Source: Spirosoma pollinicola (GTDB lineage Bacteria; Bacteroidota; Bacteroidia; Cytophagales; Spirosomataceae). From it: a DNA stretch of 64,000 nucleotides. Where the stretch lies: contig NZ_CP025096.1 of NCBI RefSeq assembly GCF_002831565.1, positions 7,245,014 to 7,309,013 of the forward strand, in the 5' to 3' direction. Both the position numbers and the translations under genes were made by a program. A model generated the notes under the pieces. That model searched no databases, was not told the DNA's origin, and was given only the letters and a program-made list of their open reading frames with translations. Position 1 is the first letter of the stretch. Each line of letters starts with the position of its first letter. Below are positions 51,220-58,424 of this stretch, piece by piece.

Positions 51220-52878
51220 TTACACCAACGCTTTCCGGGCCTCCCGGTCAGGGTCATTTACCAGCGCGGGGGTATCATCCAGCACCATCGTTTCGCCATT
51301 CTGGACTGTATAGGGTTTCCAGGCGGGCAAACCTCCTCCGTTTGGATTGCCGGTTTTTACAAAGTTAAGGAAGGAGCCCGCCATCTTTTCCGATAACGCT
51401 CTGGGCCGTTTGCCTCCCCCTGTGTGGGTCAGCATCAGATCGGTGTTGTAGAACCAGAAACAGATGTCGTCGCAGTGGAACGCCCGCATCCGACCATCGA
51501 ACAGGGGTGGCTGCCAGCCAAACCAGGCCACATAAACGGGGGCTTTCTGGCCCGACACTTTCGCATCGGCGGTGGCAATGGCATTCTTCCGGTTAGAGAC
51601 AACTAACGCCCATATCTCGATAGGGCGTGCTTTTGGGAAGTTTCTGGCGTAGGCATCAACGACGTCGCTAGTCTTATCGCCAAAGCGGGATTTGAGTTTT
51701 TCTTTCACCTCAGCCAGCGAAATACTTTCCAGACTGGCATCTGTCCGGTCGGGGTTTTGCTCATGAAAGGTGGAACAGATCATCAGAGGAATACTGGCCG
51801 AGAAGTGATTCGGGTCGGTGAAGAAAGGCCCTTCTTTCAGTGTAACGCCATCGCCAACGGGGGCATAGCCACCCCGTTGAATACCCATCTTTTTGGCTTC
51901 ATCGGCCATTTTCTCCGTTGCCCGATTGGCAATGTCGATATATTCACGCCACGGAATTTGCTGGAGCTTGTCTATTTCGCCAGACTTGAGACCAGCTTCT
52001 TCCATAATTTTCATCCCCAGCTTTTCTGCGTATTCTTTATTGGTGCCTGCCAGCGAACTGCCGCTCAAGGCAACCGCCTTATGAAACAGCCCTTTCGCCG
52101 ATGGCATATTCATTAGCGTCGTCACCTTGGCTCCCCCACCCGACTGACCGATGATGGTGACGTTAGTTGGATCGCCCCCAAAGTTGGTGATGTTGTTTTT
52201 AACCCATTCGAGGGCTGCCACCATATCCAGATTACCGACATTGCCCGATGCCGGATTGCCACCAGCCGCTTTTAGATCACTGTAGCCCAGCGCACCGAGC
52301 CGGTGGTTTATGGAGCAGAAAACGACATTACCCAGGCGAGAAATATTCTCGCCATGATAACCGTCCTGTTCAATGGCGTTACCATTCACGAAGCCCCCCC
52401 CGTGCAGCCAGACGATTACGGGCCGTTTTTGGGTATCAATGGCGGGTGTCCAGACATTGAGTTTCAGACAATCTTCCGATACATCGTCATAATTCCAGTG
52501 ATCGACAAAGGAAGCATAGACATTTGAGTACCGTTTTTCCATAATCTGGGGAGCCGAGTTTCCCCACCAGAGGGCAGGCCGAATCTCGGTCCAGGCGGTT
52601 GGTTTTTGCGGGGGCATAAACCGATTCTTTCCAGCGGTATCGGCTCCGTAGGGTATGCCCAGAAATTGGTTTATGCCCCGGAGAATGAACCCTCTGACTT
52701 TTCCGTGTTCTGTGTTGGCGATCGCTATCTTGTCGCCTACTAACAAAACCTGATCGTCGGCCGTTGGCTTTGCTATTTTTGGCGGTTTTAATCCAACGGC
52801 GGTGGCTTGTTGAGAGACACCCAAACTGGCCACGCCAACCCCGAGTGATTGTAAGAAATTACGTCTTGACGGTTTCAT
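51220..52878 (-). CDS. Exported type B carboxylesterase
   Basis: The 552-residue protein has a twin-arginine leader (MKPSRRNFLQSLGVGVASLG) and a carboxylesterase/para-nitrobenzyl esterase fold. GIPYGADTAGKNRFMPPQKP is the family start, CLKLNVWTP and VIVWLHGGGFVNGNA the oxyanion region, NVTIIGQSGGGAKVTTLMNM carries the nucleophile Ser, and FHCDDICFWF has a likely His. It is periplasmic; substrate unknown. It is monocistronic by the hairpin downstream, with a decayed GNAT gene upstream. Confidence 0.9.
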   Translation of the reverse strand: MKPSRRNFLQSLGVGVASLGVSQQATAVGLKPPKIAKPTADDQVLLVGDKIAIANTEHGKVRGFILRGINQFLGIPYGADTAGKNRFMPPQKPTAWTEIRPALWWGNSAPQIMEKRYSNVYASFVDHWNYDDVSEDCLKLNVWTPAIDTQKRPVIVWLHGGGFVNGNAIEQDGYHGENISRLGNVVFCSINHRLGALGYSDLKAAGGNPASGNVGNLDMVAALEWVKNNITNFGGDPTNVTIIGQSGGGAKVTTLMNMPSAKGLFHKAVALSGSSLAGTNKEYAEKLGMKIMEEAGLKSGEIDKLQQIPWREYIDIANRATEKMADEAKKMGIQRGGYAPVGDGVTLKEGPFFTDPNHFSASIPLMICSTFHEQNPDRTDASLESISLAEVKEKLKSRFGDKTSDVVDAYARNFPKARPIEIWALVVSNRKNAIATADAKVSGQKAPVYVAWFGWQPPLFDGRMRAFHCDDICFWFYNTDLMLTHTGGGKRPRALSEKMAGSFLNFVKTGNPNGGGLPAWKPYTVQNGETMVLDDTPALVNDPDREARKALV

Positions 52879-52956
52879 CTTCGACTAGCTGTTAGAAGGT
52901 AAGGAAAATCTCAATAAATGAGCTTACCGTAAAAGGGACGCAATAGGCCATTTTTA

Positions 52957-53462
52957 CTATTCCAGACTAACATATTCACTGCTGATTATCAGCAGTTGAA
53001 TGACACATACGACAAAACCCATCTTTTCGTAAAAAGCAGTCACTTTATCGCTGCTTTCCATAGCTTTCAGCCAGACAACCTCCTTATTTAGCGCCCGTGC
53101 CTGATCGACGACAAACGTTATTCCTGGTCGCCAATACCTCTGCCCGTTGCTTTTTTCTGCAAATAAATTCGCTCTAATTCCAGCGCATTACGGCCGGGTT
53201 AACAGGCTGACGGCTGATCCATATTTAATTTTAGAAACCCGATTGGTTCATCATCTGAATAAATCAGGTAGAAGCGGGCATTGGGGTCGTTTAGCTACCA
53301 GTTGAACACATCGGGCGTAAACGAGCGATCTATATACCAGGCTCCCCCATCGTACCAGAGATGAAGATAATGGTCAGCATAAGCCCGTTTAGCAACTTCC
53401 TAGAGCAACTCTGCGTCGAGAGCGGATAATAAGTCAAACCGAAGCTGGGTCTTGGTAAGCAT
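52957..53462 (-). pseudogene. Decayed GNAT-family N-acetyltransferase
   Basis: From ATG 53462 the minus strand reads MLTKTQLRFDLLSALDAELL, stop, EVAKRAYADHYLHLWYDGGA, WYIDRSFTPDVFNW, stop, LNDPNARFYLIYSDDEPIGF, LKLNMDQPSAC, stop, NALELERIYLQKKATGRGIG. After a frameshift it reads ITFVVDQARALNKEVVWLKA, SDKVTAFYEKMGF. The RGIG acetyl-CoA loop and FYEKMGF end are typical GNAT. In-frame stops are at 53400-53402, 53295-53297 and 53199-53201. It begins 3 nt after the deformylase gene and was probably the last gene of that operon. Confidence 0.9.
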
Positions 53463-53465
53463 ACG

Positions 53466-53972
53466 TTAAGGGTGCGATTGAGGTGTTGGACGCCATTTAA
53501 AGGCTTGTTCGTCAACGGCTCGCATGGTACAGAGAACGCCATTCAGGTGGTCATATTCATGCTGAATCAACTCCGATATTGGCCAATCGGTAACGGTCCA
53601 GGTGTGGAGTTGCCAGTGTTCATCCCGGTAGGTCAGCGTTACGTTGCGGTGCCGCCGAACACGCACTAACAGGTTTGGAAAGCTCATGCAATCGTCCCAG
53701 AGTTCGTCGGTTTCTTCACTAACAGCCACCAATTCAGGGTTGATAATTACCTGAGGGCGGTCTACATTCAGGTAGATCAACCGTTTCATAATACCCAGTT
53801 GAGGAGCCGCAATACCCCTGCCAAATTGATATGTCGACCGAATTTCCTCCATAACGTTGTGCAGATCGGCTACCCAGTTCATTAGCTGTGGTAAGTCTGA
53901 TTCCAGAACGGGCTCGCAGGTTTCGTACAGGCGAAGGTCGCCCAGGAGTAAGAGGTCGGCGAGGTGTTTCAT
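53466..53972 (-). CDS. def: Peptide deformylase-like protein
   Basis: The 168-residue protein has PDF motif 1 (GRGIAAPQLG), motif 2 as DDCMSFP in place of the usual EGCLS (metal Cys kept) and motif 3 QHEYDHLNG (HExDH). Metal ligands Cys, His, His and the catalytic Glu are all present, so it may be active. The unusual motif 2 suggests a divergent paralogue rather than the housekeeping enzyme. Its start overlaps the class V aminotransferase stop as ATGA (53969-53972), and a dead GNAT gene follows 3 nt downstream. Confidence 0.85.
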   Translation of the reverse strand: MKHLADLLLLGDLRLYETCEPVLESDLPQLMNWVADLHNVMEEIRSTYQFGRGIAAPQLGIMKRLIYLNVDRPQVIINPELVAVSEETDELWDDCMSFPNLLVRVRRHRNVTLTYRDEHWQLHTWTVTDWPISELIQHEYDHLNGVLCTMRAVDEQAFKWRPTPQSHP

Positions 53973-55153
53973 GCCAGGATGCGTTTCAGCGTGGTAACCA
54001 GGGTAGTAATCTCTTCGTCGGTATTGAAATAATGGGGCGAAATACGAATGGCGGCTGTTAGCATACCTTTTCGATCAAAATCCAGAATAGCGGCTCCGTG
54101 CGGGCTTATCGACACATTGATGTGTTCGGCAGATAACGCGGCTTTTATCTCCTCCGCCGATTTGCGCTCACTATACAGGATGATAATGCTGGACAACTGA
54201 TCGCCTTCATCCAGCAAACGCACGCCCGGTACCAGGGCCAGTTGGGTTCGCAGTGTTTTGCAAAGCTGCAAGTTCCGTTCGGCAATAGCGGCTACCCCTA
54301 CAGCAAGGGCGTACCGATGGGCTTCGGCGGCACCCAGCACGAGGGCGTATGGAAACTCCCAATCTTCAAATCGTTTGGCCGTTGGCTCCAGTTCAAATGT
54401 ATCTGCCGACGCCCAGGATGCGCCGTGAAGATCGACAAATAAGGGAGCCATATTGGCAGATAAAACGTTGTCGGAGACGTACAGAAATCCCATGCCGCGT
54501 GGACCACGCAGAAACTTTCGGCAGGTTGCCGTCAGGAAATCACAGTGAATCTGGCGAACATCGACCGGCAACTGCCCCACCGACTGGCAGGCGTCTACCA
54601 GATACAGCACATCATGCTCACGGCAAAGCTGACCAACTGCTTCGACGGGCTGAACCAGCCCGGAGTTCGTCGGCACGTGCGTTACAGCAACAAGCCGTGG
54701 CCGAAGCGATTTGATTTTATCGGCCATATCACTCACCGATACCCCGCCCGATGCTTCATCAGCCGCCCGAACGACCTCGACACCAAACCGTTTTTGTAAC
54801 GACAAAAAGGCGATTTGATTGGACACGTAATCGTTGGTGGTCGTCAGAATCACATCGCCCTGTTGAAACGGAATTGCCGATAGTGCACGGGCATAGGCAT
54901 CCGTAGCATTGGCGGTAGCGGCTATGTTGTCGGCAGTCGTGTTTAGTAAAGAGGCCGTTGCGCTGTAAAACGCCTGAATAGCGTCTTTCTGCTGTGCTGC
55001 GGCTTCATAGCCACCAATCTGAGCTTCCAGCGCAATATGATTCGTCATGGCGTCGATCACTGATTGCGGCATCAGCGATGCGCCCGCATTATTAAAATGT
55101 ATGACGTGTTGAACGCCGGGCGTATCAACGCGGACGGTAGCGAGATCAAGCAT
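53969..55153 (-). CDS. Class V aminotransferase-fold PLP enzyme (cysteine-desulfurase-like)
   Basis: The 394-residue protein has fold-type I features: VIHFNNAGASLMPQSVIDAM at the start, VAVTHVPTNSGLVQPVEAVG, YLVDACQSVGQLPVDVRQIH (PLP-binding Asp) and DFLTATCRKFLRGPRGMGFL (PLP Lys in CRKF). The exact reaction is unclear; cysteine desulfurase, EgtE-type lyase and isopenicillin-epimerase-like members share this pattern. It is coupled to the deformylase-like gene by ATGA overlap and lies 127 nt downstream of hisD on the same strand. Confidence 0.87.
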   Translation of the reverse strand: MLDLATVRVDTPGVQHVIHFNNAGASLMPQSVIDAMTNHIALEAQIGGYEAAAQQKDAIQAFYSATASLLNTTADNIAATANATDAYARALSAIPFQQGDVILTTTNDYVSNQIAFLSLQKRFGVEVVRAADEASGGVSVSDMADKIKSLRPRLVAVTHVPTNSGLVQPVEAVGQLCREHDVLYLVDACQSVGQLPVDVRQIHCDFLTATCRKFLRGPRGMGFLYVSDNVLSANMAPLFVDLHGASWASADTFELEPTAKRFEDWEFPYALVLGAAEAHRYALAVGVAAIAERNLQLCKTLRTQLALVPGVRLLDEGDQLSSIIILYSERKSAEEIKAALSAEHINVSISPHGAAILDFDRKGMLTAAIRISPHYFNTDEEITTLVTTLKRILA

Positions 55154-55280
55154 TAATGGGGGTACTAAACGTGTAAAACCGATTTCAACGAGATGACTTC
55201 AAGACTTGTTCATCTGAATTTACCTCGATCACTAACTGGCTCATGATTTCTTTGATCGTTTAGACAGCAAGGTAACAAAA

Positions 55281-56570
55281 TCAAACCGGTTTTAAGTCTG
55301 CCAGACTCGCCAGCCGTATACCCACGGCCCGCTTGTGGGCATCGAGCGATTCGGCTTCGGCCATTGCTTCTACAACGGGGCCAAGCAACTGCAAACCTGC
55401 GGGTGTGATGTGCTGAATCGTGATTTTTTTCACGAAACTATCCAGCGAGACGCCACTATAAGCCCGCGCAAAACCGTTTGTCGGTAGGGTGTGGTTCGTG
55501 CCCGAGGCATAGTCCCCCGCCGATTCGGGAGTGTAGTTACCCAGAAAAATAGAGCCGGCGTTTATAATTTTTTCGGCTACAGCTTCGGCATTATCAACAC
55601 TAAGTATCAAGTGTTCAGCCGCGTAGGCATTGAGCAGATCAATGGCATCGGCTTCCGTTTCGACCAGAATCGCCTTGCTGTTTTCCAGTGCTTTGGCAGC
55701 CAGTTCGCGACGGGGCAGTTTGCTCAGTTGGGTTGGCAACGCCAGATTAACCATCGACACCAATTGCTTACTGGTCGACACCAGCAACACCTGGCTGTCG
55801 GCACCGTGTTCGGCCTGCGAGAGTAAATCGGCAGCAACGAAAGACGGAATCGCTGAATCATCGGCATACACGGCAACCTCGCTCGGTCCGGCGGGCATGT
55901 CGATAGCCATACCTTCCTTCGCCACCAGCATCTTTGCCGATGTGACATACTGATTACCAGGACCGAAGATTTTATAAACTCGTGGTACCGATTCCGTTCC
56001 GTAGGCCATTGCGGCAATGGCCTGGGCTCCACCAATGCGGAACACCTTTGTGATACCCACCAGTTTGGCGGCAAAATAAATGGCCGGGTGGTTGCTGGGC
56101 GTACATAAGATCACCTCACGGCAGCCCGCCAGTTGAGCCGGAACACCCAACATCAGCACCGTGCTAAACAGTGGGGCTGTGCCGCCGGGAATGTACAAAC
56201 CCACTTTTTCGATACCCACGCTTTTGCGCCAGCACATCACCCCCGGCATGGTTTCCACTTTCTCGATCGGCTGTTTTTGCCTTTCGTGAAAGAGACGAAT
56301 ATTGGTATAGGCCTGACCTATTGCGGCCTTCAACTCATCGCTCAGTTGGCTTTCGGCGGCATCGAGTTCCGACAGGGGCACTTCCAATCCGCCTTCCGAC
56401 AAATCGACTTTATCAAATTTCTGCGCCAGCTCAACTAAAGCCGCGTCGCCCCCACGGCGAACCTGCGCCAGAATGGGTGCTACTGCCGCTTCAATCTGTT
56501 GTGTCGACTGTACCGGGCGAGCCAGTAACGAAGGCCACTCAATACGGTCGGGAAAAGGAATGATGTTCAT
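55281..56570 (-). CDS. hisD: Histidinol dehydrogenase
   Basis: The 429-residue protein starts at ATG 56570 (MNIIPFPDRIEWPSLLARPV), preferred over a TTG four codons earlier. Diagnostic stretches are VGLYIPGGTAPLFSTVLMLG, RIGGAQAIAAMAYGTESVP, IFGPGNQYVTSAKMLV, DMPAGPSEVAVYAD, LLSQAEHGADSQ (Zn-binding Gln and His) and GDYASGTNHTLPT. It oxidises histidinol to histidine in two steps. It begins 8 nt after the hisG stop, an operon. Confidence 0.96.
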   Translation of the reverse strand: MNIIPFPDRIEWPSLLARPVQSTQQIEAAVAPILAQVRRGGDAALVELAQKFDKVDLSEGGLEVPLSELDAAESQLSDELKAAIGQAYTNIRLFHERQKQPIEKVETMPGVMCWRKSVGIEKVGLYIPGGTAPLFSTVLMLGVPAQLAGCREVILCTPSNHPAIYFAAKLVGITKVFRIGGAQAIAAMAYGTESVPRVYKIFGPGNQYVTSAKMLVAKEGMAIDMPAGPSEVAVYADDSAIPSFVAADLLSQAEHGADSQVLLVSTSKQLVSMVNLALPTQLSKLPRRELAAKALENSKAILVETEADAIDLLNAYAAEHLILSVDNAEAVAEKIINAGSIFLGNYTPESAGDYASGTNHTLPTNGFARAYSGVSLDSFVKKITIQHITPAGLQLLGPVVEAMAEAESLDAHKRAVGIRLASLADLKPV

Positions 56571-56578
56571 GGATAAAA

Positions 56579-57439
56579 TCAATAAATCATTTTCTCAATC
56601 GGGATCACCAGAATCCCTTCGGCACCAGCGGCCCGAATGGCTTCAATGTTTTCCCAGAATTCATTTTCGTTCAACACCGAATGTACCGAACTCCAGCCTT
56701 CAGTAGCCAGGGGCGTTACTGTTGGGCTTTTCATACCGGGCAATAAAGCGGTAATCTGGTCGAGCGCATGGTTGGGCGCATTCAACACAATGTATTTGTT
56801 ATTTTTTGCCGCCTGCACCGACTTGATACGGAACAACAGCTTATCAAGTAACGCCTGTTTATCGGCAGCAAGTTCGGGGCGGGCGATCAGGATGGCTTCT
56901 GACCGAAAAATCGTTTCCACTTCTTTTAACCCATTGCTCAACAGCGTACTTCCCGAACTGACGATATCGCAAACGGCTTCGGCCAGACCGATGCTCGGCG
57001 CAATCTCAACCGACCCGCTGATTTCGTGAATTTCGGCCTGTACACCCTCACCAGCCAGGTAATTGCCAAGCAGATTGGGGTATGATGTAGCAATGTTTTT
57101 CCCATGCAGATCCTGGATACCCGACCACTCGGTACCGCGCGGAATGGCAATGGACAGGCGGCATTTAGAGAAGCCCAGTTTATGAACTGTCGTAACGGGA
57201 CGACCTGTTTCAACGGCCACGTTCTCGCCAACGATCCCCAGATCGGCTACGCCATCTTCGACATAACCTGGAATATCATCGTCGCGCAGGAACAGGAACT
57301 CGGCAGGAAAGTTAGAGGAAACCGATTTAAGTTTACCCGTTCCGTAATCGAAACGGATGCCGCACTCTTTAAAAAGCTGATACGAATCTTCGCTCAACCG
57401 ACCGGATTTTTGCAGGGCAATACGTAATACAGAAGACAT
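56579..57439 (-). CDS. hisG: ATP phosphoribosyltransferase (long form)
   Basis: The 286-residue protein starts at ATG 57439 (MSSVLRIALQKSGRLSEDSY); 72 open codons upstream do not look like HisG. It has YVEDGVADLGIVGENVAVE, LPTxxS-type GSVEIAPSIGLAEAVCDIVS and a C-terminal ACT-like regulatory domain (YIVLNAPNHALDQITALLPG), so it is the long form that does not need HisZ. It catalyses the first, feedback-inhibited step of histidine synthesis. A -7 box lies at 57534-57541, and a 12-codon upstream frame overlaps its start. Confidence 0.95.
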   Translation of the reverse strand: MSSVLRIALQKSGRLSEDSYQLFKECGIRFDYGTGKLKSVSSNFPAEFLFLRDDDIPGYVEDGVADLGIVGENVAVETGRPVTTVHKLGFSKCRLSIAIPRGTEWSGIQDLHGKNIATSYPNLLGNYLAGEGVQAEIHEISGSVEIAPSIGLAEAVCDIVSSGSTLLSNGLKEVETIFRSEAILIARPELAADKQALLDKLLFRIKSVQAAKNNKYIVLNAPNHALDQITALLPGMKSPTVTPLATEGWSSVHSVLNENEFWENIEAIRAAGAEGILVIPIEKMIY

Positions 57440-57477
57440 TAACAGAGGTATGATATAGGATGTATGATGTGTGTCAT
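57439..57477 (-). CDS. Possible 12-residue leader peptide before hisG
   Basis: ATG 57477 reads MTHIIHPISYLC and stops with TAA sharing one base with the hisG ATG (TAATG). Two of 12 codons are His. The DNA is made of loosely repeated ATGATAT words, so it may be chance. No expression evidence. Confidence 0.25.
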   Translation of the reverse strand: MTHIIHPISYLC

Positions 57478-57533
57478 ACAGCTCGTGATACCAGATAACG
57501 ATGGCATCAGGACAGGTGAATTGAATTAGGGAA

Positions 57534-57541
57534 CAAAAGTA
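57534..57541 (-). promoter_or_regulatory. Bacteroidota -7 box upstream of hisG
   Basis: On the minus strand this reads TACTTTTG (TAnnTTTG). Transcription would start about 88 nt before hisG. No clear -33 box. Confidence 0.5.
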
Positions 57542-57696
57542 AGCGAAAAACGGGGAAGGACGTGCTGAACAACCAACACGAGGGCTAAAGAGCCTTACTG
57601 ATGGCGACGATGTCGGAAATGAGAATGAGTAGCCCGTTGGGAGATCATGGCGCAAAGGTAAGCAGTTCGTCGTAATTTCAAATGGAAATACTAATC

Positions 57697-57749
57697 AGTT
57701 CTGTTTAGACCTATAAGGTTTTAGAAACCTTATAGGTCTAAACAGAACT
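57697..57749. repeat. Perfect 25-bp hairpin, conserved-core family
   Basis: Arms 57697-57721 and 57725-57749 are perfectly complementary with a 3-nt loop. The central 27 nt match those of the hairpin at 1200-1236 (reverse strand) at 25 positions, while the outer stems differ but still pair. Confidence 0.85.
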
Positions 57750-57752
57750 CCC

Positions 57753-57760
57753 TATCTTTG
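57753..57760 (+). promoter_or_regulatory. Bacteroidota -7 box of queE
   Basis: TATCTTTG is a perfect TAnnTTTG, directly after the hairpin. Transcription would begin near 57767, past ATG 57765, which favours the start at 57798. Confidence 0.65.
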
Positions 57761-57797
57761 TACTATGCTTTTGACACAGAAAAAACAACCTATAGAA

Positions 57798-58424
57798 ATG
57801 AACTCACTTTTGGCCGTGGAAGCGACCGCCCTGCCCGTTATGGAAGCGTTTTATACGATTCAGGGTGAGGGAGCGCATACAGGTCGGGCGGCTTACTTTA
57901 TACGGCTTGGCGGCTGCGATGTGGGCTGCCACTGGTGCGATGTAAAAGAATCGTGGGACGCTGAGGCTCACCCAAAATTGTCTATTGATTCGCTGGTTGA
58001 CGGTGCCCTGCAATACCCCGGCCGTATGGCGGTCATTACGGGTGGGGAACCACTCATGCACGACCTGACCGAGCTAACGGCAGCTTTACAAACGGCTGGC
58101 TTTCAAACCAATATTGAAACCTCTGGCGTATGCCAGGCCGTTACGGGCTCCTGGGACTGGATTTGTTTTTCTCCCAAGAAATTCAAAAAGCCCAATCCCG
58201 CTATTTATGACAAAGCCGACGAACTGAAAGTTATCATTTATAATCAGTCCGATTTCGCCTTTGCCGAGTCGTTTGTGCCTTATTTGCGACCCGGTTGCAA
58301 ACTCTTTTTGCAAACCGAATGGAGTCGTTCCAATGAAATGCTGCCTCGCATCGTTGATTATGTAAAAGATCATCCGCAATGGCAAATTTCGTTGCAGACA
58401 CACAAGTATCTGGATATTCCATAG
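57798..58424 (+). CDS. queE: 7-carboxy-7-deazaguanine synthase (radical SAM)
   Basis: The 208-residue protein contains FYTIQGEGAHTGRAAYFIRL and GGCDVGCHWCDVKESW, whose Cx3Cx2C binds the 4Fe-4S cluster and SAM. MAVITGGEPLMHDL is the GGE motif, and ETSGVCQAV, CFSPKKFKKPNP and FLQTEWS are typical of QueE. It converts CPH4 to CDG in queuosine synthesis. I chose ATG 57798 rather than 57765 because the -7 box puts the transcript start after 57765. Other que genes are not in the window. Confidence 0.93.
   Translation: MNSLLAVEATALPVMEAFYTIQGEGAHTGRAAYFIRLGGCDVGCHWCDVKESWDAEAHPKLSIDSLVDGALQYPGRMAVITGGEPLMHDLTELTAALQTAGFQTNIETSGVCQAVTGSWDWICFSPKKFKKPNPAIYDKADELKVIIYNQSDFAFAESFVPYLRPGCKLFLQTEWSRSNEMLPRIVDYVKDHPQWQISLQTHKYLDIP

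Larger units (their letters stand above)
57440..57797. promoter_or_regulatory. Divergent hisG/queE region
   Basis: This 358-nt gene-free region holds a minus-strand -7 box for hisG (57534-57541), a short upstream frame (57439-57477), a perfect 25-bp hairpin (57697-57749) and a plus-strand -7 box for queE (57753-57760). Confidence 0.6.

Noticed and set aside
56637-57029. 130-codon plus-strand frame in hisG
   Set aside because: Antisense shadow of a conserved biosynthetic gene.
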